This document shows positions 30,401-38,643 of a DNA stretch of 64,000 bases, piece by piece. The stretch is from Bacillus sp. OK048. GTDB lineage: Bacteria; Bacillota; Bacilli; Bacillales; Cytobacillaceae. Under the pieces are notes generated by a model. It was not told the origin of the DNA and did no database searches. It saw nothing but the letters and a program-made list of their open reading frames with translations. The stretch covers positions 310,001 through 374,000 of the forward strand of contig NZ_FNHN01000003.1 of assembly GCF_900103525.1 (NCBI RefSeq), read 5' to 3'. Position numbers and translations under genes: made by a program. The first letter of the stretch is position 1; the number at the start of each line of letters is the position of its first letter.

Positions 30401-31922
30401 CACCAAATTCCTTAATTAGCTCTTCTTCCTTAGTCTCAAATGAATGTATTTGCGTATATAGTGAATCAACCTCAGAACCAAGCTGTACAATATCTCTTGT
30501 CTTTTGTTTATCCTGCTGTAATAAATCATTTCCTTTTTTCTTGAGAAACTTTTGATATCCTAAATACTGTTTAACTGCTTCTTGTATGGATAAATAAGAT
30601 TGGTCCCACTGTTTTTTTGCTTCTATTTTAATTTCATCCATTCTTTGATTCACTTGCTCTAAACCGCTATTTTGTTCCAATGTCGCAATCTGCTGTGAAA
30701 GAGAGCGAATCGTTTGTTCGTTTTCACTCCACTCTTTCAGTAGTAGTTGAAAGGATAGCTGTTCTTTTCGTTCCTGTTTTTCCTTAACAATTTCTTGTAA
30801 GGTAGTATGCTGATTCTTTTCTTCTACTAATTTCTTCTCCCAATCTAATACTTCTCTGTGAGCTTTTGCATACTCTAAGTTATCTTTTTGGTAACGTAAA
30901 TCTGACTGCTTTACTGTTAACTTTTCAATGTCCTTCGCTAAAGTAAGTAGCGTCTCCTCTTCGGTTTGCTTCAGATGCTGTAGCGCACCAAGCAGTTGTC
31001 TTCCTACCTTTACACTGTCAGTAACAATTTCTTTATGCTCTACTCCTTTTGCTAGATTGTCTTCAAAAGGGACAATGTCTTCTAAGAACTCTTTATGTGC
31101 TTGCTCTCTTTTTAAAAGAACAGGCAGATCCTTCGCAATACTTGCCTGACTTTTGAAAATCTCTACAAGATCATTCTTTTGATGTTCTGTCCGATGCAAG
31201 ACTTGACTAACAGTAGGAATAATTCGTTTTTGGAATAGAGAATGATCATCCTCCGCTCCCTCAAAGTATTTCCCAACTCCGCCTTCATCCTTGTTAATCT
31301 CTTTCATGATATCCCAGTCTTTACGGTTAATTCCGTATGTATCTAGAATGCGATAGTGCTTCTTCGTATCTCGGTAAACATCATATCCATTCCATTTTAA
31401 ATAGTCCTTCAAGCTTTCGGTTTCAGCCACCTCATCATTTTCAAAGAGTGGAATATGCTCAAGTGAAGCCTCTTCTTTCCGCTCAAATTCTCTTGTATAA
31501 AAGGTAATATTGGGTAGGATCTTTGCTTCCTGGTCCAATGGCTTGCTTTCATTACCACTCTCCTCACTCATCGAGATTCGCTGTTCTGCTGAGAACATTC
31601 CTCCGGTTACCAGGTGCCGGTGGTCAGAACCGTCCAATTCCCATTGAATGAGAACATGAAAGGTATAGGGAATAAATTGCTCTTTATTATTAAAAAAGAA
31701 CTGCTGATAATACCGATTGTTTTGTTTCCCCCACGAGGTTCCAGGTTTAAGTATTTGGAAGATGGTTTGCAGGAATACACCTTTCCCGCCACCATTCATC
31801 ATCGCAATGAGACCATTTGTAGATGTCTCTTCATTATGGAAGTTAAAAGTAGTATCCTTGTATTGCTTTTGCATGCCATCATACTTCAGGCCAACAATTC
31901 TAATTCGATGGATTTTCGGCAT
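27465..31922 (-). CDS. jetC: Wadjet SMC-like ATPase JetC
   Basis: A 1485-residue SMC/MukB-like motor of the Wadjet anti-plasmid system. The head is split: the N-terminal part has a P-loop (MMNGGGKGVFLQ, residues about 41-52), and the C-terminal part has the ABC signature GSGGQKLSARM near 1370 and Walker B VPLVCDNPFG near 1400. About 1000 residues between them are Glu/Lys/Gln-rich coiled coil with a central hinge-like region around 600-750. Wadjet uses such a motor to extrude and sense small circular DNA. The start overlaps jetB by 23 bases, which indicates translational coupling. A dozen shadow frames inside it are not genes. Confidence 0.92.
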   Translation of the reverse strand: MPKIHRIRIVGLKYDGMQKQYKDTTFNFHNEETSTNGLIAMMNGGGKGVFLQTIFQILKPGTSWGKQNNRYYQQFFFNNKEQFIPYTFHVLIQWELDGSDHRHLVTGGMFSAEQRISMSEESGNESKPLDQEAKILPNITFYTREFERKEEASLEHIPLFENDEVAETESLKDYLKWNGYDVYRDTKKHYRILDTYGINRKDWDIMKEINKDEGGVGKYFEGAEDDHSLFQKRIIPTVSQVLHRTEHQKNDLVEIFKSQASIAKDLPVLLKREQAHKEFLEDIVPFEDNLAKGVEHKEIVTDSVKVGRQLLGALQHLKQTEEETLLTLAKDIEKLTVKQSDLRYQKDNLEYAKAHREVLDWEKKLVEEKNQHTTLQEIVKEKQERKEQLSFQLLLKEWSENEQTIRSLSQQIATLEQNSGLEQVNQRMDEIKIEAKKQWDQSYLSIQEAVKQYLGYQKFLKKKGNDLLQQDKQKTRDIVQLGSEVDSLYTQIHSFETKEEELIKEFGDRLTYDLKGFIDFLSKQIEDKKARIEELHASIKDTSESQNLLATSHGTLVQSIQFSEEKCEELKTANEEQKQKEAKLVERLHGLLDDITAPLTHALLSKYAIQIEEILGNNREQGELIKKDLWEIQLDHTLNDEHFWIPNKDVKELKEWIDEKTGIDVFYGTQFLQSLSKEELATYLVTYPLLSYGLVVNGQQWQKINQQVLSGRMFKSPVPIFLREEMNSENHQPSFVIINGTEKELLTDKNQFTDWKIKIAKQIEEKKETLIEIEKTETSLRRILKEIDRFLSRELTVDLERAFNQEQDSLLSKKAQLQEITTQQQKEKELQLELKEKLETTKGKIEKLTTDVETLEDYERKKLVQQENKRVKGEKEKQKEALGLGQQELVKEHQNIVELQNKWHQTYLEWKVSTEQTIKEIALFIETAVFPADEKAEGCEDVPRLSPHLLEEINGSIEELKQLQKSKEEQARELLVIQAKRETEQKQQKKLEKKLDTHNKEWKEAPEPNEPISIVENMLQTAQKEAKAADKEERVQGTAVTVAETSLKHANEQREKSAKKVAKHEKQPEQWENLDLEVKAIEIKDLTKQALDEVKKAEKLQKETETNIAGYEGDLLTLSVILKEEAAAFTDHDVEKINSQGKACILSWCEQHQNIQEEGKEKHAKIEQSLRNLKLTIEGKDWEIRFKNEVLTTLDHMDTRHYSHIQSVVKNMKRFSQSGLEQLERDKERAEKAQNFWASRASMKVMSISEAIRSMIAKMKLKNERGSFPLVQLKEDILPKKPEDIEPLLKQHFVAAINKITKQFDMIDDQNRALDEEIKQLIGDEQILFVSLRNRYPELLVYNMRTDNAFMYGKPQREHYSTWQTINQGSKTKSDGSGGQKLSARMVMMMMLLSVKNETDQSWVPLVCDNPFGQAASAHVLDPIFSVAEKLKFQFIVVTPPELVKTEISQRFDAYYKLDFIREKGKEIVSDTIVPAFRIYQGAQL

Positions 31923-32646
31923 GCTGATTCTCCTCTACAGTCATTAATTTTTTAAATAATTCATATCGATCATAGTCATGATATAGGTATTCAATCCGCT
32001 CAAAAAGCTCTTGTTTTGGAATCGCCTTTGCTATATCGTCGCGATCCAGAATGACGATTAACCCCTCCGTCTCTAATAAGCGCATGGCGCCAGCGATTAA
32101 ACCAATCCTCGTTCGTCGATTGGCTTTTTTTGCCCCAAAATCATCACTGTCCACTTCCATGTATTTCCACGATGTCACAGCGTCCTTCATATCGATACGT
32201 TCTTCTTCCCCGAAGGCAGGTTTCACTTTAAGAATGTTATCCCAGCTCATGATGAGATCGTTGACCTGCCGCTCTAATGCGTAGTAGCTAATCCCCTCCC
32301 GCTTCGTGCGGATTTTTGCAGCCTGGTTACGGTCAATGCTTGCTAAAAAAGACATAATCACAACGCTAATTAGATGAAAATGTTTTTTCGTTTCAACTTG
32401 CTTATGCTTGTCTTTCAAATGTGTAAAATTCGTAGCAAAGACAGATCCGGTCGGTTGGACAACCAAGTGGATTCGCTTAGGCGATTCTATGATATATGTA
32501 CCTGATTCGTCTGCTAATAAAAGAACGGTCTGTCTCACCTCCGGATCAAAATACGTCTGGAAGTGTTCGCTATTTTCGTCGATTACTTTATCTTTTAATA
32601 GAGTAAAATAGACAGCTGAAGCTTTTTTGATTGATTCTGCATTCAT
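31900..32646 (-). CDS. jetB: Wadjet JetB (MukE-like kite subunit, DUF6063-like)
   Basis: A 248-residue winged-helix-type protein between jetA and jetC, the place of the MukE-like kite subunit that binds the kleisin JetA. It contains a short catalysis-free helical fold; visible blocks are YFTLLKDKVIDENSEHFQTYFD at the start and MRLLETEGLIVILDRDD near 190. ATG at 32646 overlaps the jetA stop in ATGA and has GGAGGA ahead, so I prefer it to the ATG seven codons upstream. The role is assigned from position and family. Confidence 0.82.
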   Translation of the reverse strand: MNAESIKKASAVYFTLLKDKVIDENSEHFQTYFDPEVRQTVLLLADESGTYIIESPKRIHLVVQPTGSVFATNFTHLKDKHKQVETKKHFHLISVVIMSFLASIDRNQAAKIRTKREGISYYALERQVNDLIMSWDNILKVKPAFGEEERIDMKDAVTSWKYMEVDSDDFGAKKANRRTRIGLIAGAMRLLETEGLIVILDRDDIAKAIPKQELFERIEYLYHDYDRYELFKKLMTVEENQHAENPSN

Positions 32647-34151
32647 CTTTTTTCCTCCTGCATACATATCTTAAACGGGGTAATTTTCATTTGATACCAA
32701 TGATGCGGCTCCGCTCGATGATCAAACATAGTGAAAATTTTCAAGCCTTCAAACACTTGAAATTGCGGATATTCCATCATTAGTTTACGAAGAAGGATTT
32801 CTCGCTCGTCACTTAATGTTTCTTCCTTCCGGTGCAGCACTTGAACCTTCAGCGGTTTTTTATCAAACATCATCCACAAATCAATCGTTTCAGATTCTTC
32901 AAACCATAAATCCTGCACTTCAAATGGCAGTGTCGATAAATCAGCTAATGAAAACTCTCTGTATGTTTGTAAATGCTGAAAAACATAACTCCATGCCTTA
33001 ACAACAGAATCCCAGTTTGTCACTCGCGAACGAGTAATACTTTCTGCTGGTTCCTCTTCGACTGGCGCATCCGTCACTTGTTTTTCATCAAATTCTTGTT
33101 CACCCCATATCCAATCAAGTGGCAAAATAAATTCATTCTTCGGTGAAAACAAAGGCGAAAGTACACTTTCAATAGACTCGAAACGTTGAACTCCATCCTT
33201 CATTAGCATATTTTCATAAATATGTTCTCGAAATGAAACCAGGCTGGTTTCCCAAAACAAGGAAGGGTTTTCCGCTTTTAATTTCATCTCATAGGAGATG
33301 TTTTGAATGACTAGCTTGGCAAAACGGTCATGCAGTTGCCTAGTATGGCCAATTTTTTCTTGAAGTAGAATCAATTCTTTTTGAATAGAATCGTCCTCTT
33401 CATTTCTTCGTTTCGTTTTATCTATCATCCTAGTAATAGTACGGAAGTGGTTTTTTTCTTCTTCAAATTGCTTTTCAATTTCTACACGATTGTCGGCTCT
33501 TTGCCATTCTTCTTCAATCAATAAGATTTTGGGATTATTAATCATCTCCTTTTGGAAAGAGAATTCCTTGGACATTAAGCGGTTTACGCGTGAAATGAGG
33601 TGATCGAGGTTTCGGGTAGCTTTTCTAAAATTACCATTCTTTATCAGCTGCATACTATAGAGTTGTTCAATCGTTATTGAGAATTCCTCAGCCATTTCCC
33701 TGCTCATAAAAATCATTTCCTGTGCGACATCGGTTAGTTTATAAACAATCGATCCGCCCATCTCAAGATTTGTATATAAGTCATCCATGGTGACATACCT
33801 GAATGTCTGTGTTTCCCATGATTGTCTAATTTCATCGTAATATAAAGCTTCAAACGGTTTACTATACTCTTCTTTTCCCTGATATAGGAGCCCACTGGTA
33901 ATCCGTTCGACCTGTTTCTCATCTGCTAACAGCTTCATTTGTTTAATAGAGTCTTCCACCATATACTTAATATCTAACTTACGCCGATGGTCATCATCAT
34001 TTAATTCTCGGTAAAAGATGGTAAGAAGCACTTGCATGAGAATGGTTTGAATATGAGGTTTCAATTCCCCTACTTCCATTCCCCTCCCAAGCTCAAACAG
34101 TGGATTTAGTCGTTGGATTCGCTGGGCAAATCCTTCCCATGATTCGTTCAC
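32643..34151 (-). CDS. jetA: Wadjet JetA (MukF-like kleisin, DUF5716-like)
   Basis: A 502-residue subunit in the kleisin position of a Wadjet operon. It is mostly helical, with NPLFELGRGMEVGELKPH near 15, SREMAEEFSITIEQLYSM near 150 and a coiled-coil stretch near 210-265. GTG at 34151 is chosen because AAGGAGG lies eight bases upstream and the intact jetD copy ends in the matching GTGA overlap. ATG at 34157 would leave only two bases to the site. It is preceded by a duplicated jet promoter and a jetD remnant. Confidence 0.85.
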   Translation of the reverse strand: MNESWEGFAQRIQRLNPLFELGRGMEVGELKPHIQTILMQVLLTIFYRELNDDDHRRKLDIKYMVEDSIKQMKLLADEKQVERITSGLLYQGKEEYSKPFEALYYDEIRQSWETQTFRYVTMDDLYTNLEMGGSIVYKLTDVAQEMIFMSREMAEEFSITIEQLYSMQLIKNGNFRKATRNLDHLISRVNRLMSKEFSFQKEMINNPKILLIEEEWQRADNRVEIEKQFEEEKNHFRTITRMIDKTKRRNEEDDSIQKELILLQEKIGHTRQLHDRFAKLVIQNISYEMKLKAENPSLFWETSLVSFREHIYENMLMKDGVQRFESIESVLSPLFSPKNEFILPLDWIWGEQEFDEKQVTDAPVEEEPAESITRSRVTNWDSVVKAWSYVFQHLQTYREFSLADLSTLPFEVQDLWFEESETIDLWMMFDKKPLKVQVLHRKEETLSDEREILLRKLMMEYPQFQVFEGLKIFTMFDHRAEPHHWYQMKITPFKICMQEEKR

Positions 34152-34240
34152 AGCCATCCCCTCCTTGTTTCAATTGTTAAAACTTCTTTCGGAATCCGTT
34201 AACCTCTCACCCGTGTTACAAGGATGTCGATTGGTTTCAC
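34149..34240 (-). pseudogene. internally deleted jetD remnant before jetA
   Basis: About 40 bases from the jetD start (GTG ... ACACGGGTGAGAGG) are joined directly to about 50 bases from the jetD end (CGGATTCCG ... TGGCTGTGA). Roughly 980 bases of the gene are missing, and the fused frame stops at TAA right after the joint. The end still overlaps the jetA GTG exactly as a full jetD would. This shows that jetD originally adjoined jetA. Confidence 0.85.
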
Positions 34241-34302
34241 CTACTTAGTTCTTCCTAGTTTCATAGGAATAGACCCATGCTATCCTTTTTGGACATCCTT
34301 AT

Positions 34303-34332
34303 ATTATAAACTAGTTGCGTTATGGTTGGTAA
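34303..34332 (-). promoter_or_regulatory. duplicated jet promoter driving jetABC
   Basis: On the minus strand TTACCA, an 18-base spacer and TATAAT form a sigma-A-like promoter, followed by AAGGATG. The same hexamers, with the same spacing and flanks, lie ahead of jetD at 38644-38673. The stretch from here to 34149 aligns with the jetD leader. Confidence 0.72.
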
Positions 34333-34444
34333 ATGAAATTTCCTTAATAGTCTTGTGCATATCACAGTATGGTACAGTTAATTAAAAATAATGATTATTC
34401 CACTTATTTAGGAACATCCGTATTACCTATACCATTTTATTCAT

Positions 34445-34473
34445 TTAAAAACTCTCCTTATTGGTAAGGAGAG
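34445..34473 (-). terminator. terminator of the glycosyltransferase pair
   Basis: CTCTCCTTA and TAAGGAGAG form a 9-bp stem with a 4-nt loop and TTTTTAAA after it on the minus strand. It lies 36 bp past the second glycosyltransferase stop and before the duplicated jet promoter, so the cargo ends here. The remaining 34341-34444 shows nothing else. Confidence 0.82.
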
Positions 34474-34508
34474 CTAAAGTGAGATGATCAGCGGTAAATA
34501 AATGTATT

Positions 34509-35198
34509 TCATACTATTTTTATATTTGAAATAATTGATCGGATTTCGTCCCTATTAGTAATCAATTTGCCCCAGCCCATTAATTCCTCATCAGAAACCT
34601 TCCAAGTGTGATTTTCTGTATCGTGACGAATTACCACAAAATCATTACGATCAAGGGCATAAACGGTATGACCAAATTGTTTAGCTTGGTCAATAAAAAA
34701 ATAGTCCTCTGCCCGATTTACTTTTTCGAATTGTACATCTTTAAATATTTCCTTCTTAAAAGCCAATGTTGCCCCTGCAACGGAATCTGTAATACTATTC
34801 TCCGGCCCTTGTACATAGACCAATGCATTTTTACGTTTAAAGTAGATATAATAAGCACTTTTTCCGACAATTGAACCTTTATCCTGTCTCAAGGCCCTCA
34901 TAGCACTAGTTAAATAGTTTGGTCCATAATAATCGTCGTCATCTAATTTTGCAATAATATCATATTTAGATTTTATGACACCAAAATTTAAACAATCGCC
35001 TAGTGTAGCTTTTTCATGAAGTTGATATACTCTAACATTAGGGTAAGCACTTCCTTTTTCTACCCATTTATCTATATTCATTGAATTTTTATTTAAAATA
35101 ATAATCAGTTCTTTATTTTTTAAGGTTTGTCGCGAGTAATTTTCAAACACATTGTCAATGAAATTTTCTCTCATCGTGCAAGTAATGACTGAAACCAT
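34509..35198 (-). CDS. family-2 glycosyltransferase (cargo)
   Basis: A 229-residue GT-A fold glycosyltransferase. VSVITCTMRENF begins the nucleotide-binding strand, LGDCLNFGVIKSKYDIIAKLDDDDYYGP near 75 contains the metal-binding DDDD run (DXD equivalent), and GATLAFKKEIF and NRAEDYFF follow (the acceptor-side Glu-Asp). It lacks membrane segments. Features resemble spore-surface glycosyltransferases of the CgeD kind, but I cannot confirm that. ATG has GGGGG seven bases upstream. It is translated just after the larger GT (13-bp gap). Confidence 0.82.
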   Translation of the reverse strand: MVSVITCTMRENFIDNVFENYSRQTLKNKELIIILNKNSMNIDKWVEKGSAYPNVRVYQLHEKATLGDCLNFGVIKSKYDIIAKLDDDDYYGPNYLTSAMRALRQDKGSIVGKSAYYIYFKRKNALVYVQGPENSITDSVAGATLAFKKEIFKDVQFEKVNRAEDYFFIDQAKQFGHTVYALDRNDFVVIRHDTENHTWKVSDEELMGWGKLITNRDEIRSIISNIKIV

Positions 35199-35211
35199 CC
35201 CTTTTCCCCCA

Positions 35212-36636
35212 TCATGAGTCTATAATTTTAGTCAAAAACTTTGTTAAAGTAGGATAAGATTTTAGCTTTTCCAACGCAAAGATGTCATTTTCAAGCTCCC
35301 TTTTTTGATTTGTTCCAATACCAGCAGCCCCCAAAACATTGAAATGCCTAATATCAACTCTCAATAGTAAGGCAATAGCTTTAAGGATTGAAATAAATTT
35401 TGCTTGAAATGATCGAGAAATTCCTTTTTTGACAAGCTGATTATATTCCTGCATAATTTTATTCATTGTTAATAAATCTGTCATTCGAGCAAGCTCTATT
35501 CCTAGGATTAGTGGTTCAACTTCTGGGTGCTTGGTAATAAAAAGATGATAATTTTCAATTGCCTCTTTCCATTTTCTCTCTCCAACAGGGTGCATTTGGT
35601 GATAAGTGACCAAATTATCCCTGACGAAAAATTTTGCTCCCTTTTTATATAAACGGTACCCTAACTCCCAATCTTCATATCCATATTTAATAAAATCCTC
35701 GTCAAACATCCCTGAATTTTCAATTAATTCTTTAGTAAATGAAACATTTCCTGTTATAAATGCCATCCATGGGAATTGGAATCCATTTAACTCTTCACCA
35801 AAATTTTGAGTGATTACGTTAAACCATCCATTTGTCTTAACGATTAAACTTTTATAAGATTGATTGAATATATTCGTTTTATTCAGAAGCGGATAAGGGG
35901 ATTGGTTGGAGTGCTGATAGTTTTTTAATGCATTTGAAACTGTTGTATTCCTTTTCGTGTTTAACACCTTAAGTGTAGTCTTGCTATTTTCAGGGAAAAT
36001 ACAGGTAATAACATTTTTAGAGTGCATTACACCCGATAAAATTGCATTTTGATTTGCCTGGTGGAATTTATAATGATTATAAACGAAATCAGGTTCACAA
36101 ATCATTTCAGCGTCTAAAAAGATTAGGATTTTGCCTCTTGATGCCTGAATACCTAAATTCCGTACCTTTGCTCGTCCTAAATTCTGCATATTTCTAATGT
36201 ATTTAAAATGATATGGAGGGTTGTAGTTTTTTAGTCTCTTTTCTGTTTCGTCTGTTGAGGCATCATCAATGAAGATTACTTCCATCTTGGAGAGAGAGAA
36301 AGTTTGTTTTTCAAGAGCATAGAGAGAAAATAAATTAAGAGGGTACCGATTATAAGAGGGGATAATAACACTTACCTCAATATTTTGGTCCTTATCCAGT
36401 GGACGATCCGTTTCTTTAAGTTTGTTGTCTAATGAATTTCTGGTGTTTTTATTTCTATCTAATGTCCTTCTGGTGTATTTACTCCTCCAGTCTGCCGAAC
36501 TGCTAGTGCTTTTTTTTTCCTTAGGCATTGGTACAGGTTCTTCGGAGGAGTTTTGTTTCTTGGGTTCATCAAAATATTTATGTTTCTTGGGTTTTCTAAT
36601 AGGAACACCAATATGTCTTTGTTTTTTCCGTGACAA
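35212..36636 (-). CDS. family-2 glycosyltransferase with basic N-terminal tail (cargo)
   Basis: A 474-residue protein. Residues 1-85 are a Lys/Arg/Ser/Pro-rich low-complexity tail (MSRKKQRHIGVPIRK). From about 88, VSVIIPSYNRYPLN starts a GT-A domain, with IFIDDASTDET near 120, FLDAEMICEPDF near 175 (DXE/DXD-like metal site) and KYGYEDWELGYRL near 320 (the catalytic ED). The tail may anchor it to a basic or acidic surface. The start is TTG at 36636, behind AAGGGGTG. It probably glycosylates a surface structure together with the gene at 34509; the repeat protein at 36876 is a possible acceptor, which is inference. Confidence 0.82.
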   Translation of the reverse strand: MSRKKQRHIGVPIRKPKKHKYFDEPKKQNSSEEPVPMPKEKKSTSSSADWRSKYTRRTLDRNKNTRNSLDNKLKETDRPLDKDQNIEVSVIIPSYNRYPLNLFSLYALEKQTFSLSKMEVIFIDDASTDETEKRLKNYNPPYHFKYIRNMQNLGRAKVRNLGIQASRGKILIFLDAEMICEPDFVYNHYKFHQANQNAILSGVMHSKNVITCIFPENSKTTLKVLNTKRNTTVSNALKNYQHSNQSPYPLLNKTNIFNQSYKSLIVKTNGWFNVITQNFGEELNGFQFPWMAFITGNVSFTKELIENSGMFDEDFIKYGYEDWELGYRLYKKGAKFFVRDNLVTYHQMHPVGERKWKEAIENYHLFITKHPEVEPLILGIELARMTDLLTMNKIMQEYNQLVKKGISRSFQAKFISILKAIALLLRVDIRHFNVLGAAGIGTNQKRELENDIFALEKLKSYPTLTKFLTKIIDS

Positions 36637-36781
36637 GGTATCACCCCTTCCATGTTGATATATACTTTTGCTCTGCCTGTTGATGTCCCTTATAATTTAT
36701 GAAAAGTATTCCGCTTTTGACTAGACTTGTGCCATTTTACTTTTTTTTAAGTAGTACAATGCTGTAAAACAGGGATTCTAA

Positions 36782-36824
36782 TTAAAAGATCATAAGGGAG
36801 ACCCTATGACCCTTTAATTTTTTT
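36782..36824. terminator. hairpin between the repeat protein and the glycosyltransferases
   Basis: TTAAAAGATCATAAGGG pairs with CCCTATGACCCTTTAA around a 3-nt loop, with a run of seven T residues on the plus strand and TTTTAATT on the minus strand. It lies between the repeat-protein stop and the glycosyltransferase leader, so it likely ends the repeat-protein message. Confidence 0.6.
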
Positions 36825-36875
36825 GTCTTAAGCTCATTTTTGAACCAGGAAACAGGGGCGGGTAGATCAATATTT

Positions 36876-37337
36876 TCAACTGCGACAGTGTCTATGCTTA
36901 TTATTACGCTTGCGCCTATTACATTTGCGTTTGGATGGTAGGTACATGGAAAGGATTCTCTCTATCTCGGTTGGTACATGCTGTTTTTCGCAAGACGATT
37001 CTAACTCGTGTTCGCACTCATTTACACCATCAAAACTCGTATGTCTGTGACTAGACGATTCTATTTCATGTTCGCACTCATTAACACCTTCAAAACTTGT
37101 ATGTCTGTGACTAGACGATTCTATTTCATGTTCGCACTCATTATCACCATCAAAACTCGTATGTCCTTGACAAGACGATTCTATTTCATCTTCGCACTCA
37201 TTAACACCATCAAAATTCGTATGTCTTTGACAAGACGATTCTATTTCATGTTCGCAGTCATTATCACCATCAATGCCTTTGACAGTAAAACATAGGGATG
37301 TTTGATTTCCAAACTTATCGAATTCTCTTCTGTACAT
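36876..37337 (-). CDS. Cys/His-rich protein with 20-residue tandem repeats
   Basis: A 153-residue protein of no family I recognise. After a short start (MYRREFDKFGNQTSLCF), residues about 23-120 consist of nearly five copies of a 20-residue unit, ECEHEIESSxxHTSFDGVN, each with one or more Cys and two His. The C-terminal 30 residues are strongly basic (KRKCNRRKRNNKHRHCRS). The acidic, metal-ligand-rich repeats and basic tail suggest a structural or metal-binding surface or coat protein. ATG at 37337 has AAGGAGTG nearby; an ATG 28 codons upstream has a poor site. The 60-bp DNA repeats lie at about 36991-37275, where the antisense strand is open only by virtue of the repeat. Confidence 0.7.
   Translation of the reverse strand: MYRREFDKFGNQTSLCFTVKGIDGDNDCEHEIESSCQRHTNFDGVNECEDEIESSCQGHTSFDGDNECEHEIESSSHRHTSFEGVNECEHEIESSSHRHTSFDGVNECEHELESSCEKQHVPTEIERILSMYLPSKRKCNRRKRNNKHRHCRS
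36991..37275. repeat. 60-bp coding tandem repeat
   Basis: Nearly five copies of a 60-bp unit starting CAAGACGATTCTA are in step with the 20-residue units of the Cys/His-rich protein. Copies differ mainly at SSxxHR/GH positions and at few silent sites, so the array is young or homogenised. Confidence 0.9.
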
Positions 37338-37437
37338 GTAAACCCACTCCTTGTCTAATTCACTTACTAACTTAGTGTATTCACAGGGATGAGACAGGCT
37401 TAGGCAAATTCCCAAGGACATAAACCCTTTTTAAGTT

Positions 37438-37512
37438 TACTCCCTTGCTTAGCTCAAATAGTGGATTTAATCATTACAAAACGGTTGCCAAACACTTCCA
37501 TGATTCTTTCAC
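37438..37512 (-). pseudogene. truncated copy of the jetA start after jetD
   Basis: The end of intact jetD (GTGA) continues into about 75 bases that align with the first codons of jetA (GTGAAAGAATCATGG and AAATCCACTATTTGAGCT). The frame breaks within 14 codons. It is the mirror of the jetD remnant at 34149 and marks one end of the duplicated segment. Confidence 0.8.
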
Positions 37513-38582
37513 AGCCATTTCCTCCATGTTTCTATGTTTAAGACTTCTTGCGGAATCCGTTTATTTTCCTGCCATAATTGCATTAATCGATTTTGCTCCT
37601 CTTCAGTAAACCATTGAAAGAAGGCATCACGGTATTTGAGATTTTGTGTTTGGCCTTGCTTTTGGTCATTCCGCTGATCTATACATTCAAGCATTTTACG
37701 ATACATTTTCAAGGCAGGCTGAATACAGCAATCAGGGTATTTTTCTATTAGTCTGAAAATAATACCGTACGTGGCGGCGTCAAGATCTCCTGTGTAATAG
37801 AAAAGATAGTTTTTTGCTGGAAACATTCGGAAGAAAAAGGAAAAGCTTCGTTCAATTTTTGTCCCTTCACCATAAATAATCAGTTCAGGTTCATAATCAA
37901 GCTGATTTGCTTCCAATAACTTAACGGAAGTATGAAAGAAAGATAGATTCTCAACAATTAGTACTCTCTGGATATCTTTTATTTCTTTCCCTTGTTTCAT
38001 CCAGAATACAAATGGTTCACCGTAGTTCACCATTTTAAGCTCTTCTTCAGATACTCCTATTCTAGCTAAGAATCCCTTACCCTCCGGAAAACTATCACCG
38101 TCTAGTAAGAATTTTTCATGGCCAAAAAGCTCCAAGCTTCTCTCTTCGACCGACACGATTTTCCGTTCCTGACCCGATTGGAGAAACGCATATACATTCA
38201 GGATGTGTTCCCATTCATCCTTCGTCTGCCATTCGGGATGCCGTTCATAATAAGAAAAAAACAATTGATCACTTAGTTTCATCATCTCAAGGCGATCCCA
38301 TTTATCTGTCTGAACTTTAATATTTACCCAGAAAAATAACGGAAGTGCAGGTATTTTTCCATTGAATTGATTATTTTGGATAGGTGTCAGCTGTCCTTCT
38401 GCCTGCAAAGTTTCGATTGCCCGATAAAACAACGAGTAACCTTCCATTTCAAAATAATCCGCTAGTAACCTTCGCAGTTGCACTTCTAAATCATTCATAT
38501 TAATCTTCTTTTTCTGTTTAGGGTGCTGAATATCAGCAATAAAACCTCTCACCCGTGTTTCTATGATATCGATTGTAATCAC
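37509..38582 (-). CDS. jetD: Wadjet nuclease subunit JetD (DUF2220/Toprim-like)
   Basis: A 357-residue nuclease subunit of the Wadjet system. The C-terminal domain is Toprim-like: VLIVENLSFFHTSVK near residue 190 holds the catalytic Glu, and YYTGDLDAATYGIIFRL near 250 the Asp-x-Asp metal site. The N-terminal part is a helical arm (DUF3322-like) that contacts the motor. It cuts closed circular DNA after extrusion by JetABC. The start is GTG at 38582, the frame shared with the remnant before jetA. It is separated from jetABC by 3.4 kb of cargo but has its own promoter. Confidence 0.86.
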   Translation of the reverse strand: MITIDIIETRVRGFIADIQHPKQKKKINMNDLEVQLRRLLADYFEMEGYSLFYRAIETLQAEGQLTPIQNNQFNGKIPALPLFFWVNIKVQTDKWDRLEMMKLSDQLFFSYYERHPEWQTKDEWEHILNVYAFLQSGQERKIVSVEERSLELFGHEKFLLDGDSFPEGKGFLARIGVSEEELKMVNYGEPFVFWMKQGKEIKDIQRVLIVENLSFFHTSVKLLEANQLDYEPELIIYGEGTKIERSFSFFFRMFPAKNYLFYYTGDLDAATYGIIFRLIEKYPDCCIQPALKMYRKMLECIDQRNDQKQGQTQNLKYRDAFFQWFTEEEQNRLMQLWQENKRIPQEVLNIETWRKWL

Positions 38583-38643
38583 CTACTTACATCTTCTTAA
38601 AGTCTTGAATAAGACATGTAATACCCATTTAGGGCATCCTTAG

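Noticed and set aside
28660..31950. plus-strand frames within jetC
   Set aside because: They are shadows of a long minus-strand coiled-coil gene with biased composition.
34149..34240. a second functional jetD
   Set aside because: Almost all of the gene is deleted and the fused frame stops at the joint.
37008..37295. plus-strand gene opposite the Cys/His-repeat protein
   Set aside because: It is the antisense of the 60-bp repeat and has no start signal; the minus frame has a ribosome-binding site and clear composition.
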